64,000 nt of DNA from LMUY01 sp965199095. Lineage in GTDB: Bacteria; Pseudomonadota; Alphaproteobacteria; Acetobacterales; Acetobacteraceae. Positions 45,302 to 54,151 of this stretch are shown in pieces; position 1 is the stretch's first letter, and each line of letters starts with the position of its first letter. The stretch spans positions 186,001 to 250,000 of the forward strand of contig CBDAQM010000007.1 of NCBI GenBank assembly GCA_965199095.1. The letters run 5' to 3'. The translations under genes and the position numbers were made by a program. Below the pieces are notes generated by a model. It made no database searches, was not told where the DNA came from, and saw only the letters and a list, made by a program, of their open reading frames with translations.

Positions 45302-46650
45302 GAACGGCTCGATGACCGTGTTCCGGCTCGGGTCACCGCCACCTCGGATCGTCATCAGCGTCCAGCCAGGGTGGTGCTGGCGCTGAAACTGGTAAGCCGG
45401 TTGCTTTGCTCCTTCTCCGTCACGCCGCGGCCCGCACCACGACGCCGTGCGGAATCTCGCCGGTTGTGACCATCCGCCACAAGGCGATGAGCAGTTTGCG
45501 GGCGAGGGCGACGATCAGGACCGTTTTGCGCACGCCCTGCACCGCAGTGCGGGTGCGATACCATTGGGCGAGAGCGCTGTCCTTCTGGAACAGCAGGAAC
45601 CGCCAGGCGAGCTGAACCAGCCCACGACGAACCCTGGCATTGCCAGCCTTGGCCAAGCCCTTCTCCCGCCGCTTGGAGCCACTTTCATCCGGCGAGCCGG
45701 TCAGGCCCGCGTATCGTGCCACGGCCCTGCGGTCGCGCAGGTTGCGGGACAGGACCTCCTGGACGAGCATGTCCGCGGTCTCCACGCCCACGCCCACGAT
45801 GCTGGCCAAGAGGCGCACCATGGCATTCGGCCCAGTTTGCGGAGCCTGTTCGATGCGGACCAACCGGCCCTGTTCGATCAAGTCGATCTGCTCGCGCACC
45901 ATTGCCAGCCGCGCCAGGTCGCGCCGGATTTCCTCGAGCGTATTTGGCGGGATCGGTATGCCTTCGGGAGTGCACAACCCGTCCAGCTTCTTGGGTGCCC
46001 GGCGCAGCTCCGGCTTGAAGCCGCGAATGCCCAGCCGCACCAGTGCCGCCTTCATGCGGTTGATGATCCGGGTCCGCTCGCCGACCAGGTTCTCACGTTC
46101 CCGATGCGGACGCTTGGCATCCTCCTCTTCGATCGTCGGCACAGCGACCATCCCACAATGTCCCCGCTCGCCGCGTAGCCAGCCCATGAACACCCGCAGC
46201 AGCATCGCGGTATCAAGCCGGTCGGTCTTTGCCCGCCGGTGCTCGCGCGAGACAGCCACGCTGGAGGAGTGGATGACGTCTACGTCGATGCCTTGGCCCC
46301 GCAGCCATCGTGCCAGCCAAAAACCATCACGCCCGGCTTCGTAGGCGACGGCGATGCGGTCGATGATACAGCCACTCTTGGTCGCCTCATCCCGCCAGCG
46401 CTGCAAAAGCCGGAGCAATCCAGCTTCGTCCGGCTCAAGCTTCTTCAGCGGCTGGCGTTCGACGCCAGGGACGACACCAGCAACCAGCCAACTCGACAGG
46501 CTCAACTCGATGACGGCTACCAGCGTCCTATCCTGAACAAACGGCGCCAGGGATCTGCTGAGGTCATTCGGCTGTGTCATCAGGCGCTCCATCATTGGTG
46601 GCGTGAAGCCGGATGGTGCCTCCTTCCCGGCCGCCCCCATAGCTTCTAAC
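45302..46650 (-). mobile_element. IS110-type insertion element, left copy
   Basis: 1,349 bp between two GTTAGAA sequences (rev. comp. of 45295-45301 and 46644-46650). Contains the transposase gene 45420-46640 and a ~118-bp noncoding 3' end. There are no terminal inverted repeats, as expected for IS110. Confidence 0.65.
45420..46640 (-). CDS. IS110-family transposase (left copy)
   Basis: Up to 406 residues (a start at residue 21, MTQPNDLSRS, is more likely). The RuvC-like N-domain has AVIELSLSSW, YEAGRDGFWLARWL and KTDRLDTAMLLR; the first catalytic position is Glu where IS110 enzymes have Asp. The C-terminal IS110/Tnp20 domain has YAGLTGSPDESGSKRREKGL and AKAGNARVRRGL. Identical by eye to the copy at 51593. 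IS110 enzymes are guided by a bridge RNA from the element's noncoding end. Confidence 0.93.
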   Translation of the reverse strand: MGAAGKEAPSGFTPPMMERLMTQPNDLSRSLAPFVQDRTLVAVIELSLSSWLVAGVVPGVERQPLKKLEPDEAGLLRLLQRWRDEATKSGCIIDRIAVAYEAGRDGFWLARWLRGQGIDVDVIHSSSVAVSREHRRAKTDRLDTAMLLRVFMGWLRGERGHCGMVAVPTIEEEDAKRPHRERENLVGERTRIINRMKAALVRLGIRGFKPELRRAPKKLDGLCTPEGIPIPPNTLEEIRRDLARLAMVREQIDLIEQGRLVRIEQAPQTGPNAMVRLLASIVGVGVETADMLVQEVLSRNLRDRRAVARYAGLTGSPDESGSKRREKGLAKAGNARVRRGLVQLAWRFLLFQKDSALAQWYRTRTAVQGVRKTVLIVALARKLLIALWRMVTTGEIPHGVVVRAAA

Positions 46651-46760
46651 CAATTGGCCTTCTGGTACGCAGAAGGGGACGAAACCAGAACGGGGCTGCT
46701 GCCAGCCTAGGAAATCCGCCCATTCGCATTCTCAGCGTCGATCGGGCCCTTCAATGGCGA

Positions 46761-46895
46761 TGACGGAAAACACCTGATTTCCGTCAGGCCTTTGCGCCGC
46801 CTCTACCAGGCTGGTTTTTGCTCGAAAAACTGCACGACAAACCCTGTCGGAATGGAGCACTGTGCGGAAACCCCATTGAGAATGTTTTCCGCACA
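46761..46895 (+). promoter_or_regulatory. Three-dyad res-like recombination site
   Basis: TGACGGAAA-N8-TTTCCGTCA (46761-46786), CGACA-N5-TGTCG (46835-46849) and TGTGCGGAAA-N15-TTTCCGCACA (46861-46895) lie just upstream of the resolvase gene, the last touching its ATG. The arms share CGGAAA/TCGGAA. Tn3 res sites have three resolvase-binding dyads placed exactly so, and bound resolvase also represses its own gene. Confidence 0.7.
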
Positions 46896-47488
46896 TGCTG
46901 GTCGGCCATATGCGGGTTTCGACCGAGACCGACCGGCAGGTGCTCGACCTGCAGCGTGACGCTCTTCTGGCTGCCGGCGTCGATGAACGTCACCTGTTCG
47001 AAGATCGGGCCAGTGGCAGCCGCGGCGACCGAGCCGGTCTGGCACGCGCGCTCGCCTTCATTCGGCCCGGAGATTGCCTGGTGGTGTGGAAGCTGGATCG
47101 GCTCGGTCGGTCGTTGCCGCATCTGCTGACCACGGTGACGGATTTCAAAACGCGGGGCATCGCCTTTCGATCGCTGACTGAGCAGATGGACACAACTACG
47201 CCGCAAGGGGAATTCCTGTTCCAGATATTCGGCGCCCTTGCCCAGTTCGAGCGTGCGCTGATCCAGGAGCGTGTCCAGGCTGGGCTTGCGGCGGCACGCC
47301 GACGGGGCCGCCGCGGCGGCCGGCCGTCGGCAATCGATGCGGAGAAGCTTGGCGCCGTGGTCGCGGCACTGGACGCCGGCGCCACCAAGGCAGCGGCTTG
47401 CCGGACGTTTGGCATCAAACGCAGCACCTTGCTCGACTCCTTGGCCCGGATCGGATGGTTTCCCGCCCTGAAGGTGCAGGAGGCATGA
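46895..47488 (+). CDS. Serine recombinase, Tn3-resolvase/invertase type
   Basis: 197 residues. Nucleophile Ser9 in GHMRVSTETDRQ, then DRASGSRGDRAGLARAL, WKLDRLGRS and the E-helix FQIFGALAQFERALIQERVQ; a C-terminal helix-turn-helix ends LDSLARIGWF. It resolves Tn3 cointegrates at res. It appears intact, unlike the adjacent transposase. The next frame starts at the base after its stop. Confidence 0.93.
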   Translation: MLVGHMRVSTETDRQVLDLQRDALLAAGVDERHLFEDRASGSRGDRAGLARALAFIRPGDCLVVWKLDRLGRSLPHLLTTVTDFKTRGIAFRSLTEQMDTTTPQGEFLFQIFGALAQFERALIQERVQAGLAAARRRGRRGGRPSAIDAEKLGAVVAALDAGATKAAACRTFGIKRSTLLDSLARIGWFPALKVQEA

Positions 47489-48568
47489 GTGGCGCGACGA
47501 CAGCATTTGACCGAAGCTCAGGTCGCGGAATTGTTCGACCCGCCGACTGAGCAGCGCGACCTGGTGCGCCATTACACGCTGTCAGCCGCTGACCTGACCG
47601 CAATCCGACGCTGCCGCGGCGACCACAACCGGCTTGGCCATGCGGTCATGCTTTGCTATCTGCGTTACCCCGGCCGGCCACTGCGATCGGCGGAACGGCC
47701 ACCAAGACCCATGCTTGAGTTTGTTGCTGACCAGATAGGCGTGCTTCCTGATTCCGTGGACATCTATCTGGCCGCTGAACGCAACCGCCGCGTCCATGCA
47801 GTGGAGCTGCAGGACAGGCTGCGTCTGCGTCCGTTTGGCACACGCCCTGCGGCTGATCTCACGGCATGGCTTCTGCCGTTGGCCATCGAGGATGAGCGGT
47901 TCATTCATATGGCGCGGCTTGTCTTGGAGGAATGCAGACAGCGTCGGATCGCCTTGCCTTACCCGGATGCCCTTGAGCGTCTCTGCGTAGAGGTCCGCCA
48001 CAAGGCGCGAACTGAGGTCCATCGCCGGCTCACCAGTGGGCTATCCGCTGAGGACCGAAGGCGTCTCGATGCCTTGACCAAGCGAAGCGTGCCGGCTGTG
48101 GCTTCGCTGATACGATCGATCGAATTGCTGCGCGAGATGAACCGTTCCGGCAAGCCTCTTCCGAAATCAGTCCCGACTGGTTTGTCCGGCCGCGCTGGGC
48201 TGCACAGGTCATGCCCGGCGGCACCATCAACCATCGTTATTACGAACTCTGCGTGCTGTCCGAACTGCGCGACCGGCTACGCGCCGGCGATGTATGGGTA
48301 AGGGGCAGCCGGCAATATAGGTCTTTCGAAGAACGCCTGGTCTCGAGGGAAACCATGGAAAAGCTCCGGCGAGAGGGCACTGTGCCGGTCGCCGTCGAAT
48401 TGGACTTCGCTACCTTCATCACGACCCGCCGCACCAGGCTGCACGATCGGCTCGCCGCCGTCGATGCGCGCGCCACGCAAGGCAAGCTGCCGGATGTGAC
48501 GCTGACCAAGGGCGTGCTGAAGATATCGCCGATCGAGAAATCGACGCCGCCTGAGGCCGAGGCCCTAG

Positions 48569-50252
48569 CCCGCATTTCTCACAGTGCCATCGCTGAGCGT
48601 CCTCTCGGGTGGTCGGCGTCGGTTGTCGCCTTGGTTCCGGGTGTCGCCGTGTCATTTTGAGCGTGTTGAGTGTGTTGAGCGGTCGCGGTGGTGCGATCAC
48701 CGCTGGAGCAGTGCTGATCGGGGTGGTGGCGCTTTGCGGTGTCTGGTTCGTGGCGGTCAGTCGAACGCTCTTTGCAGGGCGGCATAGGCCAGCCCCCATT
48801 CATTTTGCGAGGGGCAGGCCGACGCCATGGCGATCTTCACCCGGCGCACGCTGGTCCGCACCAGCGCGCCGATCTTCAGCAGCTTGAGCCGGATCGTCCC
48901 GCAGGTGGCGGTCGCGAACACAGTGCCCTCAAGCCCGATGCGTCTGAGGGCGCACAGCAGCACATAGGCCGCGGACGCGAACCACAGCCGCAGCTGGTTG
49001 GCCTGCATGGTGTGGGCCGACGTGCGGTCGGCGAAGAGGTCGAGCTGGCATTCCTTGATACGGTTCTCCCTCTCGCCGCGGGCGCAGTAGATCGCTTCGT
49101 AGAGGTGCTGCGCCTCGGCCTCGCGGGGGTTGAGCGAAGTCACGACGAAGCGCGGATTGGCCTTATCGCCGGCCGTGTCGGTCCCTGGGATCCACTCCGC
49201 CTTGCCCACCACCCGGCGCTCCTGCGACCAGCTGTCGTGCGTGGACCAGGTGAAATCGCGGAAGCGGCGGGCAGCCTTGCCGGTCGTCTCGGCGTCGGCG
49301 CGGGCTTCGGCCATCTGCGCCTCGATCTGCGCCGACAGGCGCGGGTTGCGGGCCAGGCCGAACAGGAAATCCACATGGTTGGCCTCGCACCAGCTCATCA
49401 GCCCATCACGGGCGAAGCCGCTATCGGCACGCAACACAACGCGCGTGTGCGGCCATCGCGTGCGGATTTGGGCGACAACACGCTCGATCTCCTCCACGGC
49501 CCCTGCCGATGCGTCGAGGTCGGAGCGACGCAGCTTGGCCACCAGCAGATGACGCCCGCAGAACACGTAGAGCGGCAGGTAGCAGTGGCAATCATAGTAG
49601 CCGTGGAAGAACCGGCCCTCCTGATGGCCGTGCAGCGGGCCGTCGGTGGCGTCGAGGTCCAGGATGATCTGCTCGGGCGGCTGCGCGTGGGCGTCAAGGA
49701 ACAGGTCGACGAACAGGCGTTCGAGCTTGGCCGTGCTGGCCGCGAGCTTGTGGTAGCGGGTGGGTTCGGCGCGGCTGAGTTCGAGGCGGTTCAGCGTGGA
49801 CTTGCCGGCCAGCGGGGCGCAGCCGCGGCGCCGCCGGGCGGTGAGCTTGCCGGCGAGGGTTGCCATGACTGGATCGTGGCGGAGCTGGTCGTGGTCGTTG
49901 AGGTCTTCGTAGCCGAGCGCTATGCCGACGACGCGCTGCAAGACCAGGGTCTGGACCTCGTGCTCGATGAACAATGGATTGCGCGTGTCGGTGAAGCAGG
50001 CTGCCATGCGCCGGGTCAGCCGGATCGCACGATCCGCTGCACCGAGCAGGACCGCGCCAGCATCGGAGGTGATGCGCCCACCATCGAACGCGGCCACCAC
50101 GGACCGGCGTTCGACAGGTGCAAACTCGAACAGGGTTGGGCTACAGTCTGTCAGCACCGGGATCATCCTCTGCGTCGGAGTAAGGCTTTGTTGCAGAAGA
50201 ACTTTCGCCTATTCAGAGGCCCGGTGCACCTCATTCTTGTGAGAAATGCGGG
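48569..50252 (-). mobile_element. IS1380-family insertion sequence with 4-bp target duplication
   Basis: 1,684 bp with terminal inverted repeats CCCGCATTTCTCACA. Both ends are flanked by CTAG (48565-48568 and 50253-50256). Removing the element and one CTAG restores the Tn3 transposase frame (EAEALAGRLYAMLPRIRI), which proves the ends. Confidence 0.93.
48757..50166 (-). CDS. IS1380-family transposase
   Basis: 469 residues, apparently intact. DDE transposase with conserved blocks VVAAFDGGRITSDAGAVLLG, LDLDATDGPLHGHQEGRFFH (first Asp region), VVLRADSGFARDGLMSWCEA (second Asp) and the C-terminal RENRIKECQLDLFADRTSAH (Glu region). It is transcribed opposite to the host transposase gene. Confidence 0.95.
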   Translation of the reverse strand: MIPVLTDCSPTLFEFAPVERRSVVAAFDGGRITSDAGAVLLGAADRAIRLTRRMAACFTDTRNPLFIEHEVQTLVLQRVVGIALGYEDLNDHDQLRHDPVMATLAGKLTARRRRGCAPLAGKSTLNRLELSRAEPTRYHKLAASTAKLERLFVDLFLDAHAQPPEQIILDLDATDGPLHGHQEGRFFHGYYDCHCYLPLYVFCGRHLLVAKLRRSDLDASAGAVEEIERVVAQIRTRWPHTRVVLRADSGFARDGLMSWCEANHVDFLFGLARNPRLSAQIEAQMAEARADAETTGKAARRFRDFTWSTHDSWSQERRVVGKAEWIPGTDTAGDKANPRFVVTSLNPREAEAQHLYEAIYCARGERENRIKECQLDLFADRTSAHTMQANQLRLWFASAAYVLLCALRRIGLEGTVFATATCGTIRLKLLKIGALVRTSVRRVKIAMASACPSQNEWGLAYAALQRAFD

Positions 50253-51582
50253 CTAGCCGGCCGTCTCTATGCCATGCTGCCGCGCATCCGCATCACCGAT
50301 CTGCTGGCCGAGGTGGCGGGTTGGACGATGTTCCCAGACTGCTTCACCCACCTGCGTAGCGGAGACGGCCGCCGATGGACGCATCCTGATGGCAGGCTTG
50401 CTCGCCGACGGCCTGAATCTCGGCCTGACCCGCATGGCCGAGGCCTGCAGCATCGGCAGTCTCGGTCAGCTCGCCTGGACCTCGGATTGGCACATCCGCG
50501 AGGAAACCTACCTTCTGGCGCTGCGATGCCTGGTCAATCAGCAGCATCGCGAGCCCTTCGCCGCGCATTTTGGAGCCGGCGTCGCATCCTCATCAGACGG
50601 CCAGTTCTTCCAGGCCGCGGGCTTCGGCCGCGACGCCAGCGACCTGAACGCTCATTACGGCCAAAACCCGGGTTCAAGATCTACACCCACCTGTCGGACC
50701 GCTATGGCCCATTCTTCACCAAAGTCATCGCGGCCACAGCAAGCGAGGCTCTGCACGTGCTCGATGCCCTGCTCTATCACCAGAGCGAGGTCACCGTGCG
50801 CCGGCATCACACCGATGGCGGCGGCGATTCCGACCACGTGTTCGCCCTCTGCACGCTGCTGGGGTTCCAGTTCGCCCCGCGTATTCCCGACCTCAAGCAC
50901 CGGAAGCTCTACAGTTTCGGCAAGCCCTCGGCATACCCGGCGTTGGAGCCGATGATCGCCGGCCGCATCAACGTGGAGCTGATCCGCGCCCACTGGTCAG
51001 AAATTCTCCGCGTGACCGCATCGATCCGCACCGGCAGCGTGACGGCATCGCTCATCATGCGTCAGCTTGCGTCCCACCCGCGCCAGAACGGTGTTGCTGC
51101 CGCCCGGCGTGAGTTGGGGCGCCTCGAGCGCACGCTGTTCACCTTGGACTGGATCGACGACCCCGAATTGCGTCGGAGCACTGGCCAGGAGCTCAACAAG
51201 GGCGAGGCCCGCAACAGTTTGGCGCGCGCCGTCTTCATCCATCGCCTCGGCGAAATCCGCGACCGAACCTATGAAAACCAACAGCACCGCGCGTCCGGCC
51301 TGAACCTGCTCGTCACCGCGATCATCCTGTGGAATACGCGCTACCTCGAAAGCGCCGTTGCAGCGCTACGGCAGCTTGAAGATGTCCCCGACCACCTCCT
51401 GGCCCACCTCTCCCCGCTTGGCTGGGAGCACATCAACCTGACAGGCGACTACGTTCGGGGAAGCCAAGAGCGCGCGTCGGAAAACGCTGTCGGATTGAAG
51501 CCGCTGCGAGCCAGCCCCGATATCATCCGTAAGGCAGCGTAGTTCTTGGTTTGTCCCCTTAACTGTCAAATCCGGGCGTTTC

Positions 51583-52931
51583 GTTAGAAGCTATGGGGGC
51601 GGCCGGGAAGGAGGCACCATCCGGCTTCACGCCACCAATGATGGAGCGCCTGATGACACAGCCGAATGACCTCAGCAGATCCCTGGCGCCGTTTGTTCAG
51701 GATAGGACGCTGGTAGCCGTCATCGAGTTGAGCCTGTCGAGTTGGCTGGTTGCTGGTGTCGTCCCTGGCGTCGAACGCCAGCCGCTGAAGAAGCTTGAGC
51801 CGGACGAAGCTGGATTGCTCCGGCTTTTGCAGCGCTGGCGGGATGAGGCGACCAAGAGTGGCTGTATCATCGACCGCATCGCCGTCGCCTACGAAGCCGG
51901 GCGTGATGGTTTTTGGCTGGCACGATGGCTGCGGGGCCAAGGCATCGACGTAGACGTCATCCACTCCTCCAGCGTGGCTGTCTCGCGCGAGCACCGGCGG
52001 GCAAAGACCGACCGGCTTGATACCGCGATGCTGCTGCGGGTGTTCATGGGCTGGCTACGCGGCGAGCGGGGACATTGTGGGATGGTCGCTGTGCCGACGA
52101 TCGAAGAGGAGGATGCCAAGCGTCCGCATCGGGAACGTGAGAACCTGGTCGGCGAGCGGACCCGGATCATCAACCGCATGAAGGCGGCACTGGTGCGGCT
52201 GGGCATTCGCGGCTTCAAGCCGGAGCTGCGCCGGGCACCCAAGAAGCTGGACGGGTTGTGCACTCCCGAAGGCATACCGATCCCGCCAAATACGCTCGAG
52301 GAAATCCGGCGCGACCTGGCGCGGCTGGCAATGGTGCGCGAGCAGATCGACTTGATCGAACAGGGCCGGTTGGTCCGCATCGAACAGGCTCCGCAAACTG
52401 GGCCGAATGCCATGGTGCGCCTCTTGGCCAGCATCGTGGGCGTGGGCGTGGAGACCGCGGACATGCTCGTCCAGGAGGTCCTGTCCCGCAACCTGCGCGA
52501 CCGCAGGGCCGTGGCACGATACGCGGGCCTGACCGGCTCGCCGGATGAAAGTGGCTCCAAGCGGCGGGAGAAGGGCTTGGCCAAGGCTGGCAATGCCAGG
52601 GTTCGTCGTGGGCTGGTTCAGCTCGCCTGGCGGTTCCTGCTGTTCCAGAAGGACAGCGCTCTCGCCCAATGGTATCGCACCCGCACTGCGGTGCAGGGCG
52701 TGCGCAAAACGGTCCTGATCGTCGCCCTCGCCCGCAAACTGCTCATCGCCTTGTGGCGGATGGTCACAACCGGCGAGATTCCGCACGGCGTCGTGGTGCG
52801 GGCCGCGGCGTGACGGAGAAGGAGCAAAGCAACCGGCTTACCAGTTTCAGCGCCAGCACCACCCTGGCTGGACGCTGATGACGATCCGAGGTGGCGGTGA
52901 CCCGAGCCGGAACACGGTCATCGAGCCGTTC
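51583..52931 (+). mobile_element. IS110-type insertion element, right copy
   Basis: 1,349 bp between TTCGTTAGAA at 51580-51589 and TTCGTTAGAA at 52929-52938. The 3' noncoding stretch 52814-52931 folds into hairpins, e.g. CAGCG-CCAG...CTGG...CGCTG at 52848-52877, and is the best place for a bridge RNA. Confidence 0.65.
51593..52813 (+). CDS. IS110-family transposase (right copy)
   Basis: Identical in sequence to the left copy; see that entry for domains. ATG 51653 (MTQPNDLSRS) is the likelier start because family proteins begin there, leaving about 70 bp of noncoding 5' end. Confidence 0.93.
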   Translation: MGAAGKEAPSGFTPPMMERLMTQPNDLSRSLAPFVQDRTLVAVIELSLSSWLVAGVVPGVERQPLKKLEPDEAGLLRLLQRWRDEATKSGCIIDRIAVAYEAGRDGFWLARWLRGQGIDVDVIHSSSVAVSREHRRAKTDRLDTAMLLRVFMGWLRGERGHCGMVAVPTIEEEDAKRPHRERENLVGERTRIINRMKAALVRLGIRGFKPELRRAPKKLDGLCTPEGIPIPPNTLEEIRRDLARLAMVREQIDLIEQGRLVRIEQAPQTGPNAMVRLLASIVGVGVETADMLVQEVLSRNLRDRRAVARYAGLTGSPDESGSKRREKGLAKAGNARVRRGLVQLAWRFLLFQKDSALAQWYRTRTAVQGVRKTVLIVALARKLLIALWRMVTTGEIPHGVVVRAAA

Positions 52932-53183
52932 GTTAGAATGGGCCCGCTGCCTCGGAGCCTCGCTGCTGAAGCGCATGGCTGCTTCATGGTCAGGACCTCG
53001 AACGGGTCCAACCGAATACAAGGTTGCGGCGCGAGATTCGCGCGCACTGGCGGGCTCCCCTCGGATCGTTTTGCTGTCTACCCCGATGCATGATCGGGGT
53101 GAGGAGGTCGGCAGTGTGCGCCAAGCTGCTGCAACTCGTGACGTGACGGATTACCCTTGTGACGTGAAGGAGCCTTGCGGACC

Positions 53184-53498
53184 ATGAAGCCGGGACCAAA
53201 GCCACTTTTGGGCACGACGATGACCCCTGCGGAAAGGCAGGCCCGATATCGTGCCAGTCACGCCGGTGCCCCAAAGGTGCGCTACCGCCGCCCCGCCGAC
53301 CGACGCAGCCGGCCGCAGCGCTGGCAAGATGCCGTTGCAGAGTTGCTGGCACTCCAGGAGGGTTACCAGGGTTGGCTGGACGCTCTGCCCGAAAGCTTGG
53401 CGGACGGGGCAACAGCCGAGGCATTACGGGCCATCTGCGACCTCGATCTTTCGGAGTTGGCGAACATAGAGCCACCCCGCGGCTTCGGACGCGACTAA
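53184..53498 (+). CDS. Small arm-borne protein of unknown function (intact copy)
   Basis: 104 residues from ATG 53184, with AAGGAG eleven bases upstream. Basic first half (MKPGPKPLLGTTMTPAERQA; YRRPADRRSRPQRW) and acidic, leucine-rich second half (LDALPESLADGATAEALRAI). The MTPAERQARYR segment suggests a short nucleic-acid-binding helix. I recognise this as a type commonly carried on mobile elements, but I cannot name a function. Its counterpart in the left arm is truncated by a stop. Confidence 0.6.
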   Translation: MKPGPKPLLGTTMTPAERQARYRASHAGAPKVRYRRPADRRSRPQRWQDAVAELLALQEGYQGWLDALPESLADGATAEALRAICDLDLSELANIEPPRGFGRD

Positions 53499-53719
53499 AA
53501 ACCTGGCCGCAAACCGCTACCCAAGTTGCAGCAGGAACAGTTCGGTCAGATCAAAAGCAGAGCGCGAATTCCAGTTGACACCAAATCCCCCATACAAGTT
53601 CCGGCCAGCAAGGTGAGCCCGCCTGATCCGGGCAACTGTTTCCACAACCAGCATCTCCCCCACCACCCGCATTTGCCGGGCGGCGTCTTGCCACACATCA
53701 GGGGGTCAATCTTCCATGC

Positions 53720-54105
53720 CGATCTACAGCCGCTCCAGCCGGCCGATCTGCAAGGCCATAGCTGCCTGGATTTCAGCTTCCGCCGGGTGCAGGCCGGGTG
53801 GCCGTTCCGGGAGGATGGGCAGGACCGGCTGCTCGGCATCGAGAGTAGCCTGGTCGCCAACAACGGCGACACGCTGGTGCAGCTCGCGCGGCAGGGAATG
53901 GGCATCGCGCGCGTTGGCAGCTTCGCAGTCGCGGCCGACATCGCCGCGGGGCGGCTGGTGCCCTTGCTGGAAGCCTTCAACCCGTGTGACACGGAAACGA
54001 TCCACGCCGTGTTCGTCGGCGGCACGACCCTGCCCGCTCGGGTGCGGGGTGTTCGTGGATTTCCTGGCCGGACAGATTCGGCCAGGCTCGGCGTGATGGA
54101 TGGCG
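53720..54105 (+). pseudogene. C-terminal fragment of a LysR-type regulator
   Basis: Reads PADLQGHSCLDFSFRR, WPFREDGQDRLLG, NNGDTLVQLARQGMGIARVG, AADIAAGRLVPLLEAF and TIHAVFVGG, the second half of a LysR effector-binding domain. The DNA-binding half is absent, cut off by the island edge at 53607. Near 54040 the frame shifts (to VFVDFLAGQIRPG). Not functional. Confidence 0.8.
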
Positions 54106-54151
54106 ACCGGCCTTAACACGCGTGGTGAGATCTGCTTTGTATCAGCAGCGG

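Larger units (their letters stand above)
44625..46650 (-). repeat. Left inverted arm (2,026 bp)
   Basis: Reverse complement of 51583-53607. Two differences were seen by eye: T at 44908 instead of C, and one extra G in the run 45148-45152. Homology stops sharply at TGGCCGGAAC (outer) and at GTTAGAAGC (inner, read on the minus strand). Confidence 0.9.
47489..51542 (+). pseudogene. Tn3-family transposase, broken by deletion, frameshifts and an IS1380 insertion
   Basis: Normally ~1,000 residues. The N-terminal DUF4158 part (47489-~48090) is recognisable from LTEAQVAELFDPPTEQRDL. A middle block of roughly 200 residues seems missing near 48095. The frame shifts near 48175 (to DWFVRPRWA...YYELCVLSELRDRLRAGD), then IS1380 interrupts at 48568. 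After 50257 it resumes LPRIRITDLLAEVAGW, shifts near 50360 and back near 50672, and ends at 51542. DDE-type residues survive (SSSDGQ, THLSDRYGPF, NKGEARNSLA). The transposase cannot be made in one piece. Confidence 0.88.
44625..53607. mobile_element. Composite island bounded by 2.0-kb inverted arms
   Basis: 8,983 bp between mntH and a LysR relic. The arms 44625-46650 and 51583-53607 are near-identical and oppositely oriented, each with an IS110-type transposase plus a ~670-bp outer segment carrying a small ORF. They enclose a resolvase, a res-like site and a broken Tn3 transposase that itself hosts IS1380. No target duplication was found at the outer ends. Recombination between the arms could flip the interior. 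Confidence 0.75.
51583..53607 (+). repeat. Right inverted arm (2,025 bp)
   Basis: Partner of 44625-46650. The IS110 element occupies 51583-52931; the outer ~670 bp carries the small ORF at 53184. The bases 51543-51582 before the arm include GTCCCCTTAACTG, which may be what remains of the Tn3 terminal repeat. Confidence 0.9.

Noticed and set aside
44615..53617. Target-site duplication at the outer ends of the island
   Set aside because: The bases outside (ACTCATCCT on the left, GCAAGGTGA on the right) do not match directly, so no duplication can be claimed.
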